A stretch of 45,681 nucleotides of DNA. It comes from Desulfovibrio legallii. Its GTDB lineage: Bacteria; Desulfobacterota; Desulfovibrionia; Desulfovibrionales; Desulfovibrionaceae. Within the stretch, counting starts at the first letter, position 1. Each line of letters begins with the position of its first letter. The notes below the pieces were generated by a model. That model ran no database searches. It was not told where the DNA came from and was given only the letters and a program-made list of their open reading frames with translations. A program made the translations under genes and the position numbers. Where the stretch lies: contig NZ_SIXC01000017.1 in the NCBI RefSeq assembly GCF_004309735.1, positions 1-45,681 on the forward strand, read 5' to 3'. Below are positions 34,437 through 43,013 of the stretch, one piece after another.

Positions 34437-34503
34437 GAAGATTTTTGCGGGGTGCGGGAACCTTTGTGAGCAAAAGTCCCCCGCACCCCGCACCCTTCAA
34501 AAA
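34437..34503 (+). other. Hairpin directly after the TPR gene
   Basis: GGGGTGCGGG (about 34448-34457) and CCCCGCACCCC (about 34479-34489) form a long GC-rich stem. The T-rich tract at 34503-34515 is too far downstream to make a classical terminator, so its role is uncertain. Confidence 0.45.
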
Positions 34504-34552
34504 ATTTTATTTTTTAGCATACCGCACAGGGCGTACCCTGAGCGGAAGAGCA

Positions 34553-34588
34553 AGGGCGCAACCGGGATACTCCGGTTGCGCCCTTTTT
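34553..34588 (+). terminator. Intrinsic terminator
   Basis: AGGGCGCAACCGG (34553-34565) and CCGGTTGCGCCCT (34572-34584), a perfect 13-bp stem followed by five T. It ends the ferredoxin/YkgJ/TPR-side transcription on the plus strand. Confidence 0.88.
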
Positions 34589-34670
34589 GCAGGAACGAGC
34601 GTGCCGTATTTTTGAGAAGATATATTCTCAAAAGGAGGGGCTGTGGCGTAGACTGAGAAAGTAAAAACTT

Positions 34671-34797
34671 TAGAGCAGTTAGCGAATGAAATGAGCTAAC
34701 TGCTCTGCAAGGATTTTCTTGAAAATCCTTGCCACGAAATGCGAGAAGGCAGGCTTTTGCCTGCCGTAAGCGAGCATTTCAAGTGTTAAATGCTCTA
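34671..34797 (+). repeat. Structured TA-ended repeat, copy B (most complete)
   Basis: 127 bases with inverted termini TAGAGCA and TGCTCTA. Hairpin 1: AGAGCAGTTAGC (34672-34683) with GCTAACTGCTCT (34695-34706), perfect 12 bp. Hairpin 2: GCAAGGATTTTC-TT-GAAAATCCTTGC (34707-34732), perfect. Hairpin 3: GGCAGGC-TTTT-GCCTGCC (34748-34765) enclosed by GAAATGC and GCATTTC (34736-34780). The right GCATTT can instead pair with AAATGC at the very end. No open frame of note; it behaves like a MITE or structured RNA-bearing element. Confidence 0.9.
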
Positions 34798-34805
34798 GGG
34801 GCTGA

Positions 34806-34830
34806 GGGCGCGGGGGAGGCGCCCCTTTTT
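34806..34830 (+). terminator. Terminator-like hairpin after repeat copy B
   Basis: GGGCGC (34806-34811), loop GGGGGAG, GCGCCC (34819-34824), then five T. It comes nine bases after the repeat; with the terminator at 34553 it brackets a plus-strand stretch of about 220 bases holding copy B. Confidence 0.5.
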
Positions 34831-34869
34831 AAAAGAGCCCTCCCCCGCAAAAAAGCTCCTCCCCTTTTT

Positions 34870-35670
34870 TTATTCTTTCTCCATTTCGCGGCCGCGCTGG
34901 TCGGCGGCGAGAACGGCATCTACCAGAAGGCCGGCGAGGCCGGCCTGGTCCAGGGCGTTGACGCCGGCGATGGTCAGGCCTGCGGGGGAGCAGACGTCAT
35001 CGCGGAGCTGCATGAGGTGTTTGGAGCTTTTTTCAGCCATGAGGGCGGAACCGGCAAAGAGGGCAACGACCATGCGGCGGGCTTCGGCGTGTTGGAGGCC
35101 CAGGGTGACGCCTGCCTGGACCAAGCCCTGCATCATGGCAAAGACGTAAGCCGGGCCCGCGCCCACCAAGGCGGAAAAGGCCGTGAACCGGGCTTCGGGC
35201 AGGGGGATACAGAGGCCCAGGCAACCGAAGACCTGGAGCAGGAGGTCGCGAGTGTCGGGGCTGAGGGCCGGGTCGTCAAAGCAGAAGGCAAAGACGCCCT
35301 TGCCCACCAGCGCCGGGGTGTTGGGCATGCAGCGCACCACGGGGCAGCGACCTTCCACGGCGGCGGTCAGCCTGCCCATGTTCACGCCCGCCGCCACGGA
35401 AACCAGCACCTTGTGCGGGTTGAGGGCCGGGCGCAGTTCTTCCAGCACGGCGGCCGTCTGATAGGGCTTGACGGCCAGTACAACGACGTCGGCTGCAGCG
35501 GCCACGGCGTGGGCGTCCGGCAGGGCGCGCACGCCCAGGGTTTCCAGGGGGCGCAGTTTTTCCCGGGTGCGGTTGTAGCCGCAGAGGTCGTAGCCTTCGT
35601 GTCGGGCCAGTCCCGCCAGAATGGCCCCGCCCATATTGCCGCAGCCCACACACCCCACGCTGATGTTCAT
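34870..35670 (-). CDS. proC: Pyrroline-5-carboxylate reductase
   Basis: 266 residues. It has the N-terminal NAD(P)-binding motif GCVGCGNMGGAIL and the family signature near the C-terminus from GPAYVFAMMQGLVQAGVTLG to the TIAGVNALDQAGLAGLL region. It catalyses the last step of proline synthesis. GGAG lies upstream of the ATG. It starts four bases after the ndk stop, so ndk and proC share a transcript. Confidence 0.95.
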   Translation of the reverse strand: MNISVGCVGCGNMGGAILAGLARHEGYDLCGYNRTREKLRPLETLGVRALPDAHAVAAAADVVVLAVKPYQTAAVLEELRPALNPHKVLVSVAAGVNMGRLTAAVEGRCPVVRCMPNTPALVGKGVFAFCFDDPALSPDTRDLLLQVFGCLGLCIPLPEARFTAFSALVGAGPAYVFAMMQGLVQAGVTLGLQHAEARRMVVALFAGSALMAEKSSKHLMQLRDDVCSPAGLTIAGVNALDQAGLAGLLVDAVLAADQRGREMEKE

Positions 35671-35674
35671 GATT

Positions 35675-36094
35675 TTACTCCACTATTTCCAGTCCGTTAA
35701 AGAAGTACCCCAGTTCAAAGGCTGCGGTTTCGGGCGCGTCTGAGCCGTGTACGGCGTTGGCCTCCAGGCTTTGGCCGTACTTGCGGCGCAGGGTGCCGGG
35801 TTCGGCCTTGGCCGGGTCAGTAGCGCCCATGAGGCCGCGCCAGGCGGCAATGGCGTTTTCACCGCGCAGGGCCACACAGACCACGGGGCCCGAAGACATA
35901 TAGTCGGTCAGGCTTTCAAAAAAAGGGCGTTCCCGGTGCACGGCATAGAAGCCCGCGGCCTGGAGTTTGGAAAGGCGCAGCCGTTTGAGGCCCACAATGC
36001 GCAGACCGGCGGATTCCATAGCGGCCAGAATTTCGCCGCAGAGGTTACGGGCCACGGCATCGGGTTTGATGATGGCAAAGGTGGTCTGTTGCAT
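35675..36094 (-). CDS. ndk: Nucleoside diphosphate kinase
   Basis: 139 residues. It starts [10 protein letters not shown] and has the catalytic His116 in [10 protein letters not shown], the standard Ndk motifs. It moves phosphate from ATP to other nucleoside diphosphates through phospho-His. AAGGAG is five bases before the ATG at 36094; a GTG two codons earlier is too close to that site. It follows the divergent polysaccharide deacetylase gene after two bases. Confidence 0.97.
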   Translation of the reverse strand: MQQTTFAIIKPDAVARNLCGEILAAMESAGLRIVGLKRLRLSKLQAAGFYAVHRERPFFESLTDYMSSGPVVCVALRGENAIAAWRGLMGATDPAKAEPGTLRRKYGQSLEANAVHGSDAPETAAFELGYFFNGLEIVE

Positions 36095-36096
36095 GC

Positions 36097-37482
36097 TCAC
36101 TCCTTGTTGGTTGGGTGGATGAAGGGGGCCGCGTACTGTTGCCGCGCCCAGAACCAGACAAGCCGCCGCAGGGGCACCAGGGCTACGCCTCCGCTGTCTG
36201 ACCAGGCGCGCAGGGCGGCCAGGGTAACGCCGTAGGGGTGGCCGATGGCCACGGCCCAGCCCCGGCGGCGCGCTGTGTGGGCTGCTGCGTCCAGGGCCTG
36301 CAGCACGGCCTGCGGGTCGCGGTGCGAGTCCAGGAAAATGTCGCGCTCGGCGCTGACCAGGCCTGTCTGCCGTGCGGCGGCAGCCAGCAGCGCGTGGGGG
36401 CGGGTAACGCTGTCCAGCACCAGATAGCCCCGGCCCGCCAGCAGGGCGCAGAGGCGGCGGCAGGCGTCCACGTCGCCGGTGAAGGCCGAGCCCATATGGT
36501 TGTTCAGGCCGATAGCCGTGGGCAGGGCCTGGAGGTCTTCTTCCAGGGTCAGGGCCAGGTGGCGGGCGTCCATGTGGGTCAGCAGTGCGCCGGGGCCGGG
36601 GTTCGGCCGTCGGCCGTCCGGTCTGGGCAGGGCCTCCATGGGCAGGTGGATGAGGCTGTCCAGGCGGCGTTCTTCGGCCAGGCGCGCGGTTTCTGCGGCC
36701 AAAGGCGCGTGGGGCCAGATGGCCAGGGTCACGGGAAAGGGCAGGGCCGTCAAGGCTTCGGCCGCTTCCAGGCGCTGGCCCATGTCGTCCATGACGACGG
36801 CCAGGGCCGGCAAGGTGGGGGGGTGGGCCAGGTCCATAAGGATATTTTCACGCCCCGGAAAGTGAAAACTGTGGCTTAGGCGGCCGTTGACGCGGATTTC
36901 CAGTACGCCGGCGGCGGTCCAGAGCACATCGGTCTGGAAAGTGGCGGGATGGCTTTGTGCGGGGGTCGGACGGGCGGCGAAAGCCCCTTCCGGCCCGTGG
37001 TGCAAGGCGGCCAGCAGGGCCAGGGCCAGGCGGAGGGGCGCGCAGGGCCCGGTGACGGTATAGCGGCGGGGGGCCGCGTTCGCAGGCAGGGCAGGGGTGT
37101 CAACCGCGCCCAGTGGGGGCGTCAGGCTGCGCTGCCAGCGCGCCCTCGGCAGGGCCTGGGGCAGGATTTGCTCCACCAGGGCGTCCAGATGCTGCAATAT
37201 TGCCACGCTGGCTGGTTCTTCCGGTGCAGGGAGCCCGGTCGGCAGATGGGGGAGCTCGGCCTTGGGCGCCGGGAACTGCTGCGGGGTGAGCAGCCAGACC
37301 AAAAGGAAGCAGCCTGCCAACCAGGCCAGACCACCGAGAAAAAGGCGGGTGGAAGCGGGCAGCCCTGGGGGCGACATCCCGGCGGGGTTGCGCGGGTGGG
37401 GGCGCTCAGGCGCGTTGCGACGCCCTGCCCCTTGGTGGGGCAGGGCGTCGCCGGAAGTGGTGGGGGAAGCCTGCGGCCGCAT
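36097..37482 (-). CDS. Divergent polysaccharide deacetylase family protein (YibQ-like)
   Basis: 461 residues. A Pro/Arg-rich cytoplasmic start of about 40 residues, a membrane helix about 47-65 ([19 protein letters not shown]), a Pro-rich linker, then a C-terminal domain of about 225-450 with [31 protein letters not shown] and AIGHPYGVT, the pattern of the divergent deacetylase family. Role in envelope carbohydrate or peptidoglycan metabolism is presumed. It follows the S41 protease gene by 12 bases, a pairing common in many Proteobacteria. Confidence 0.88.
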   Translation of the reverse strand: MRPQASPTTSGDALPHQGAGRRNAPERPHPRNPAGMSPPGLPASTRLFLGGLAWLAGCFLLVWLLTPQQFPAPKAELPHLPTGLPAPEEPASVAILQHLDALVEQILPQALPRARWQRSLTPPLGAVDTPALPANAAPRRYTVTGPCAPLRLALALLAALHHGPEGAFAARPTPAQSHPATFQTDVLWTAAGVLEIRVNGRLSHSFHFPGRENILMDLAHPPTLPALAVVMDDMGQRLEAAEALTALPFPVTLAIWPHAPLAAETARLAEERRLDSLIHLPMEALPRPDGRRPNPGPGALLTHMDARHLALTLEEDLQALPTAIGLNNHMGSAFTGDVDACRRLCALLAGRGYLVLDSVTRPHALLAAAARQTGLVSAERDIFLDSHRDPQAVLQALDAAAHTARRRGWAVAIGHPYGVTLAALRAWSDSGGVALVPLRRLVWFWARQQYAAPFIHPTNKE

Positions 37483-37494
37483 GGCCCGCCGGTC

Positions 37495-38814
37495 CTAGTT
37501 GCGGAGTTCGCGCATTTTGGGCAACCCTTTGACCAGTTGCAGGCCCATGCGCAGCTGGTTATCGCGGGCCAGTTGTTCCTGCACGTCGCCCTTGCTGTCT
37601 TTGGCCTTGGCGGGCTTTTTGGCTTTGCCGTTTTCCAGGTGCCGGTTAAGATCCTGTTCGCGCAGGAGGAAGCGGCCGTCCTTGTCTTCGGCGCGGGGCG
37701 GCTCAAAGGGGATTTCCAGGTCCGGCACAATGCCTTCGGCCTGGATGGAACTGCCGTTGGGCGTGTAGTAGAGGGCCACGGTCAGCTTGAGGCCGGAGCC
37801 GTCGGTCAGCGGAATGATGTTTTGCACCGAGCCCTTGCCGAAGGAGCGCTCACCGGCAATGAGCGCACGTTTCTGATCGCGCAGGGCGCCGGCCACAATT
37901 TCCGAGGCCGAGGCGGAGCCCGCGTTGATCAGTACCACCAGGGGCACGCGCACATCATCGTTCTGTTTTTTGGCCGTATAGACGCGTTCGGTATTTTCGC
38001 GGCGGCCTTTGATGGAAACGATGGTGCCGCCTTCGAGGAAGGTGTCGCTGACGCTGACGGCCTGGTCCAGCAGACCGCCGGGGTTGTTGCGCAGGTCCAG
38101 CACTATGCCTTTAAGGCCACCCTGGGCCTTGCTTTCTTTTTCCGCCGCTTTGAGCGCGTCGTGGAGCTCTTCTGTGGTGCGTTCGGAGAAGCGGGTAAGG
38201 CGCACCCAGTAGTAACCCTCGTCCAGTTTCTTGGATTTGACGCTGATGAGGGGGATGGCGTCGCGCACGATATGGACGGTCTGCGGGGCCTTGGCATCGC
38301 TGTGCAGGACGGTGAGCTCCACTTCCGAGCCTTTGGGCCCGCGAATGCGGGAGACCACTTCCTGCAAGGAAAGCTCCTGGGTGGCCTGACCGTTGATGGA
38401 CAGGATCACATCGCCGGACTGCAGCCCGGCGCGAAAGGCGGGGGTATCCTCAATGGGCGTGACCACGGTGACCTGGCCGTTTTCCATGGAAATTTCAATG
38501 CCCACGCCGAAAAATTCGCCGGAGGTGGTCTCCTGCATTTCTTTATATTCTTCTGCAGTGAGGAAGGTGGAGTGGGGGTCGAGCCCCTGCAGCATGCCCT
38601 TGACGGCGCCGTTAATGAGGTCCGTTTGCGTGACGTCGCGCACATAGTAGCGCTCCACCAGGTCAAGTACCTGGCTGAAGCGTTTGAGGGCCTCGTATTT
38701 GTTGGGGGCCTCCTTGGGCGGATCTTTTTTTTCGGCGCCCAAGGCGGGGCCGTGCAGAACGGTCAGTCCAAGGCACAACACAAGGCAAAAACGGGAAAAA
38801 ACGCGCATGACCAT
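37495..38814 (-). CDS. C-terminal processing peptidase (S41 family)
   Basis: 439 residues. Signal peptide (about 1-27, ending ALGA), an N-terminal helical region, a PDZ domain at about 95-180 (GVGIEI to LTVLHS), and the tail-specific protease core with Ser302 (NAGSASASEIVAGAL) and Lys327 (GERSFGKGSVQ). It cleaves substrates at the C-terminus in the periplasm. A Lys-rich C-terminal extension follows. GGGGTG stands before the ATG at 38814. It heads an S41-deacetylase-ndk-proC run, with only 12, 2 and 4 bases between genes. Confidence 0.94.
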   Translation of the reverse strand: MVMRVFSRFCLVLCLGLTVLHGPALGAEKKDPPKEAPNKYEALKRFSQVLDLVERYYVRDVTQTDLINGAVKGMLQGLDPHSTFLTAEEYKEMQETTSGEFFGVGIEISMENGQVTVVTPIEDTPAFRAGLQSGDVILSINGQATQELSLQEVVSRIRGPKGSEVELTVLHSDAKAPQTVHIVRDAIPLISVKSKKLDEGYYWVRLTRFSERTTEELHDALKAAEKESKAQGGLKGIVLDLRNNPGGLLDQAVSVSDTFLEGGTIVSIKGRRENTERVYTAKKQNDDVRVPLVVLINAGSASASEIVAGALRDQKRALIAGERSFGKGSVQNIIPLTDGSGLKLTVALYYTPNGSSIQAEGIVPDLEIPFEPPRAEDKDGRFLLREQDLNRHLENGKAKKPAKAKDSKGDVQEQLARDNQLRMGLQLVKGLPKMRELRN

Positions 38815-38923
38815 GCTCACCCCACACGATGGGAATTTGACGCCGCGCCCCGCTTGCGCCGTTGCGGGCGTACATCGGCGGATACTGACCCTTTTCAGCC
38901 TAAATTGCAACGGCGCGGGCGCA

Positions 38924-39718
38924 TCATCCGGCGGCGCTTAAGGGGCTCATGGCCCGCAGCAGGTTGCTGAACAGGGCGTCCAGCCCGCTCACAAACACGG
39001 CCACATGCTCGGAAAGCACCACCAGCAAAAGTCCGGTAAAGAAAAATCCCACCCCAATCTTGATGGGGAAGCCGAATTCCATGATGTGGATTTGCGGCGA
39101 GGTGCGTGAAACCAGCCCCAAAGACACTTCCACCAGGAACAGAGCGACCATGACCGGAGCGGCGATCTGCAGGGCCAGCACGAACATCTGCCCCGCCAGG
39201 TGGAGAATCTGATGCAGCACCACGGAACCGAGCAGCAGCCCCCCAGGGGGCACCAGACTGAACGAGGCCGCAAAGCCCCGCAGCATGTAAAGATGGCCGT
39301 TGAGGGCCAGGAAGGTCAGGGCCGTGACCATCCAGAGAAAAAAGGCCGTGATGCCCGTCTGGTTGCCGGTGAGGGGGTCGGCGAAGTTGATCATGGTGAA
39401 GCCCATCTGAAAGCCCAGCAATTCGCCGCCGGCCTGGATGCCCATGAACAGAAAATTGACGGCCATGCCCAGGACCAGGCCCAACACCAGCTCGCCCAGA
39501 AGCATGAGGGCCACATCGAAAGGGTGCTGCGGCATGGGCGCCTGCACCGCCAGGTTGGGCCATATTCCCAAAGAAAGAACAATGGTTATGGCTGCCTTGA
39601 CCTGTATGGGGATGTTGTTGGTGGAAAAGATGGGCAGCATGAAGACCACAATGCTCACGCGCATGATGGTAAGCAGCAGGCTAAACATGTCTGCCGGGTT
39701 GTAGCTGAAGACGTCCAT
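38924..39718 (-). CDS. fliR: Flagellar export apparatus protein FliR
   Basis: 264 residues, about six membrane helices, with the FliR landmarks: RVSIVVFMLPIFS near the start, LGELVLGLVLGMAVNFLF, GGELLGFQMGFTM, and an ending GFPIKIGVGFFFTGLLL. It is part of the flagellar type III secretion gate with FliP and FliQ. The TTG at 39763 is rejected in favour of the ATG at 39718. It lies between the pal terminator and the S41 gene with no other flagellar gene in the window, which is unusual. Confidence 0.92.
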   Translation of the reverse strand: MDVFSYNPADMFSLLLTIMRVSIVVFMLPIFSTNNIPIQVKAAITIVLSLGIWPNLAVQAPMPQHPFDVALMLLGELVLGLVLGMAVNFLFMGIQAGGELLGFQMGFTMINFADPLTGNQTGITAFFLWMVTALTFLALNGHLYMLRGFAASFSLVPPGGLLLGSVVLHQILHLAGQMFVLALQIAAPVMVALFLVEVSLGLVSRTSPQIHIMEFGFPIKIGVGFFFTGLLLVVLSEHVAVFVSGLDALFSNLLRAMSPLSAAG

Positions 39719-39770
39719 GCCTGGAGGTTTGCAAAAAAGCTGCCAAAACTGGAGGAAGGGCAAAGGGCGT

Positions 39771-39803
39771 AAAAAAAAGCCGCCCTCCTGAAGGAGGGCG
39801 GCC
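39771..39803 (-). terminator. Intrinsic terminator of the tol-pal operon
   Basis: Minus strand GCCGCCCTCCT/AGGAGGGCGGC stem (39779-39802) followed by a run of eight T (39771-39778), 23 bases beyond the pal stop. A clean terminator separating pal from fliR. Confidence 0.92.
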
Positions 39804-39825
39804 GTACTGCCGGAGCAGACCTAGC

Positions 39826-40293
39826 CTAGTGGGCGATGACGCGGAAGTCGTCGCGGCGGTTCTTGGACCACGCGGCTTCGTTGTTGCCCTGGACGGCCGG
39901 ATTTTCCTTGCCGTAGCTGATCATCTCAAGCTGGCTGGGGTTCACGCCCAGCATGACCATGTACTCATAGGCGGCGCGGGCGCGGCGTTCGCCGAGGGCG
40001 AGGTTGTACTCCTGGGTGCCGCGTTCGTCGCAGTTGCCTTCGATGCGCACGCGGATGGAGGCGTACTTCTTGAGCAGATCGGCCTTGGTCTTGAGCATGT
40101 CTTTGTATTCGGCCTTGATGTCGAATTTATCAAAGGCAAAGTAGACGCGGGCGTCGGTGATCTGCTGGATGGCGGCGCGCATTTCAGGGGTCATGCCGTC
40201 ATCGTAGCCGGGTTCGCTGGTGGTTTTTTTTGCGCAGCCGAAACCGGCGGCAAGGGCCATGACCAGAGCGAGAATAAGAGCGTAGCGTTTCAT
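39826..40293 (-). CDS. pal: Peptidoglycan-associated lipoprotein Pal
   Basis: 155 residues. Lipoprotein signal peptide with lipobox LAAGFGC (Cys20), a short linker, and the OmpA-like peptidoglycan-binding domain with VYFAFDKFDI, IEGNCDERGTQEYNLALGERRA and SYGKENP. It anchors the outer membrane to peptidoglycan and binds TolB. AGGAGG is upstream of the ATG. A separate promoter (40382-40409) suggests extra expression beyond the tol operon. Confidence 0.97.
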   Translation of the reverse strand: MKRYALILALVMALAAGFGCAKKTTSEPGYDDGMTPEMRAAIQQITDARVYFAFDKFDIKAEYKDMLKTKADLLKKYASIRVRIEGNCDERGTQEYNLALGERRARAAYEYMVMLGVNPSQLEMISYGKENPAVQGNNEAAWSKNRRDDFRVIAH

Positions 40294-40381
40294 TGTGTCC
40301 TCCTGAACAGCTCATTCTCCAAAAAAAATATGATACCTTTCCTTTCTTCACACACGAGGCCGTTTTGCCCTCGCATATAAG

Positions 40382-40409
40382 ATGGTATCTGCAGTGAGAG
40401 TTTTGTCAA
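40382..40409 (-). promoter_or_regulatory. Internal promoter for pal
   Basis: Minus strand TTGACA (40404-40409), 16 bases, TACCAT (40382-40387), about 90 bases before the pal start. A GCCCC-GAAA-GGGGC hairpin lies just upstream (40417-40434). Confidence 0.55.
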
Positions 40410-40508
40410 GAAGCGTGAGGCCCCTTTCGGGGCACTTTGTAAAATATTTTTTACCCGGCCGTCAAAATCTGCGCGGGGCAAGGCTTTGCGGCCGGGGATC
40501 TGACAAGG

Positions 40509-41825
40509 CTATTTCGCGGCGCCGGGCATGCCCCAGCGCGGGAAGGAGGCGGGCCCGCCGCCCGTGGGCACGCGCTTGGCATCGCCGCCGTGCCTGGTGG
40601 TGAGGTAAATGCCGCGCCCGCCGCCCCTGGTGGAGGCAAAAGCGATGAAGTAGCTGTCCGCACAGAAGGAGGGCTGCTCGTCGCTGCCGGGGCCGAAGGT
40701 GATCTGCCGCTCCATGCCCGTGAGCATGTCCTGCACAAAAATGCGGTGGCCGAAGTCTGTCATGCGGCTGTAGACCACTAGGGTGCCGTCGGGGGAGAGG
40801 TTGGCTTCAGTATTGTAGGTGCCGTTCATGCTGACGCGGGTGGTGCTGCCGCTGCTCAGATCCTTGAGGAAAATCTGCGGCCCGCCCAGCCGGGAGGAGG
40901 TAAAGGCCATCTTGGTGCCGGTTTTATCAAAGGTGGGGGACACATTGATGGAATTGCCCTGTTCCAGCACCCTTTCTTTCTGGAAGACGTGGTTAAGCTG
41001 GAAGATGACCGGGTACTTGCCGTTGGAAAGGGCCACGGCTACCTTATTGTCGGGCATAAAGGCCGGACCGATGACCACGTTGCCGGGAAAGCGGATGCGC
41101 TGCACCTTGCCGGTGGAGCGGTCCCATACGCCCAGAGCGTGGGATTTCTGGTCAATGTGGGTAAAGACAATGAAGCGCCCGTCGGGCGACCAGGCCGGGG
41201 ACATGGATTCGCCGGCCAGGTTGGTGATCTGCCGCAGGTCGCGGCCCGTGGGTTTGACCAGCCAGACGTTGGCGCTGAGTTTGCCCGTCTTTTTCACAAA
41301 GGTCAGCGTGGAGCGGAAAAAAGAGCCGTTGCCCGTAAGGGCTTCCAGCAGGTCGGCGCAGAAACGGTCCGCCACTTCGGGCAGATCGCGGGAAGAAACC
41401 TTGGGGTATTCCTTGCCGAACAGGCGGCCGCCCGTGTTGGTTTCAAACGCGCGGATCTGCACCGGGCGGGTGCCACTGTCGCCCTCGGGCCAGAAGGTGG
41501 TCACCACAATGTCGGAACCAGCCAGCTGAAAGCGTTTGAAATCCAGGCTGGGCGGTTCGTAGCCCGCCAGCAGCACGCCGCCCAGCACAGCCCTGGGGTC
41601 CGTGAGGCGCATAAAGGGCAGAAAACTGAGGTTCTGTTCCACAATTTTCTGCAGTTCCGTGCCCATGCCGCTGGCCTGGGTCTGCGGGCCTTTGATGGGC
41701 GCGGCCAGGGCCAGATTGACGATGTTCTGGCCAGGGCCGTAAATGTCCACGCGCATGGCGGCCTGCGCACCGCCCTCCAGCGCCAGCCAGAGCCCCAGAG
41801 TGAGGAGAAGCAGCACTTTTTTCAT
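40509..41825 (-). CDS. tolB: Tol-Pal system protein TolB
   Basis: 438 residues. Signal peptide (about 1-23, AQAAM), an N-terminal domain to about 160, then a six-bladed beta-propeller with the repeating pattern SPAWSPDGRFIVFTH, SPTFDKTGTKMAFTSSR, NLSPDGTLVVYSR and PSFCADSYFIAFAST. It works in the periplasm between Pal and TolA. GGAAGG is upstream of the ATG. It follows the double TonB-C gene by 111 bases. Confidence 0.96.
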   Translation of the reverse strand: MKKVLLLLTLGLWLALEGGAQAAMRVDIYGPGQNIVNLALAAPIKGPQTQASGMGTELQKIVEQNLSFLPFMRLTDPRAVLGGVLLAGYEPPSLDFKRFQLAGSDIVVTTFWPEGDSGTRPVQIRAFETNTGGRLFGKEYPKVSSRDLPEVADRFCADLLEALTGNGSFFRSTLTFVKKTGKLSANVWLVKPTGRDLRQITNLAGESMSPAWSPDGRFIVFTHIDQKSHALGVWDRSTGKVQRIRFPGNVVIGPAFMPDNKVAVALSNGKYPVIFQLNHVFQKERVLEQGNSINVSPTFDKTGTKMAFTSSRLGGPQIFLKDLSSGSTTRVSMNGTYNTEANLSPDGTLVVYSRMTDFGHRIFVQDMLTGMERQITFGPGSDEQPSFCADSYFIAFASTRGGGRGIYLTTRHGGDAKRVPTGGGPASFPRWGMPGAAK

Positions 41826-41936
41826 GGTTATCCCATCCTTCCTTACCGTAATGGTCTTGAAATCTGTGTAGAAAATTTTGACCACGGCGTGCGGTCTGCA
41901 GGCCTGCGCCGTTGTGGGGCCGCCGACGTCAGCCAG

Positions 41937-42959
41937 TCAGGGCCGGAGCAGCACAAGGGTGAATTCCAGCCTGCCGCCCTGGCCCTGCGGTGGCGGCGGT
42001 ACGCTGCCCGCACGGCGTATGCCGAGGCGTATATATCTGTCAAGGAGCTTGTCGCCTGTATCTCGCAACACTGTAAAATCCTTGATTTCTCCGCTTTGCG
42101 AATCCACTTCCAGGCGCAGCGGCACGCGGTATTCGCCGGGTGCGGTTTCCGCCGGGATGACAATATGTTCGCGCAGCCGTCGGGAAACAGCGCGCGTATA
42201 GCGCTGCAAGGCCGCTTTGTCCGGCGCGCTGCCCGCCGTTTTGTCCGCCTGCACGGCAGGGACGGCGTGCTGCCGGGGCTCTGCTGCCGGGGTAACAGGC
42301 CTTCCGGCGGCCGCCGGAAAGGGGGCCGCCGGGAGCACTGACGGGGCAGGCTGTTGCGCAGCGGCGGCGGGCGTTTGCGCCACTGCGGCCCCGGCCGTCT
42401 GGCGGGCCAGCTCTTCGGCTTTTTCGCGGGCGCGGTCTTCGGCCGCAGCCGCGCGGGCGTCGCTTATGGCGGCCTCGGCCTTGGTGCGGGCGCGTACTTC
42501 GGCGCGCAGGGCTTCTTCACTGCTGGGGGCCGTAAGTCGCGGCTTGCCTTTGGGCGTGCCGGTCCAGAAGGCCAGTTGCACTTCCAGGGGTTGGGCGTAG
42601 GGCGGGACGCCGTAGCCGCCGCCCTGGCGCACGGCCCCGCAGGCGGAAATATCCAGGGCTTCCATGCCGGAAGAACGCAACGGCACGCAGTCCGTCACCG
42701 CGCCCTTTGCGTCCACCCGCACGCGCAAACGGACTATGAAGTCCCCTTTAAGCGCGGGCGGCGGGGCCCAAACGGCCACGATTTTTTCCAGCATTTTTGC
42801 GCCGTAGCCGTCACCCTGGTCCAGAGCCGCGCCGGCAGCGGCCTGCGCCTGCGGCAGAAGCGGGCCGGGCGCGCACAGGGGCGACAGCACGCCCGCCCAC
42901 AGGCAGGCGAACGCCGCAACTACGGCGCAACGCTGGTGTGTAAAAATGGGGGAAGGCAT
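41937..42959 (-). CDS. Periplasmic protein with two TonB-C/TolA-C-like domains
   Basis: 340 residues. Signal peptide about 1-40. A first TonB-C-like domain at about 55-132 (KIVAVWAPPPALKGDFIVRL to LEVQLAFW), an Ala-rich, charged, probably helical linker about 145-190, a Pro/Ala-rich linker to 245, and a second TonB-C-like domain at about 250-338 (YTRAVSRRLREHIVIP to LEFTLVLL). GAGGAGG precedes the ATG. It sits in the tol operon between tolA and tolB, with no membrane helix beyond the signal peptide. I do not recognise a named family; it may be a second TolA-like connector. Confidence 0.75.
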   Translation of the reverse strand: MPSPIFTHQRCAVVAAFACLWAGVLSPLCAPGPLLPQAQAAAGAALDQGDGYGAKMLEKIVAVWAPPPALKGDFIVRLRVRVDAKGAVTDCVPLRSSGMEALDISACGAVRQGGGYGVPPYAQPLEVQLAFWTGTPKGKPRLTAPSSEEALRAEVRARTKAEAAISDARAAAAEDRAREKAEELARQTAGAAVAQTPAAAAQQPAPSVLPAAPFPAAAGRPVTPAAEPRQHAVPAVQADKTAGSAPDKAALQRYTRAVSRRLREHIVIPAETAPGEYRVPLRLEVDSQSGEIKDFTVLRDTGDKLLDRYIRLGIRRAGSVPPPPQGQGGRLEFTLVLLRP

Positions 42960-43013
42960 GGTGTCCGTCCTCCTCTGGACTTCCTGGCGGGCCGTGGGCG
43001 CGCCGGCCGGAGG

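Larger units (their letters stand above)
34589..34869. other. Intergenic region with hairpins and repeat copy B
   Basis: Contains a perfect stem TTTTGAGAA-GATATA-TTCTCAAAA (34610-34633) followed at once by GGAGG with no open frame behind it, then the structured repeat (34671-34797), then a plus-strand terminator-like hairpin GGGCGC/GCGCCC with five T (34806-34830). No protein gene is supported. Confidence 0.55.
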
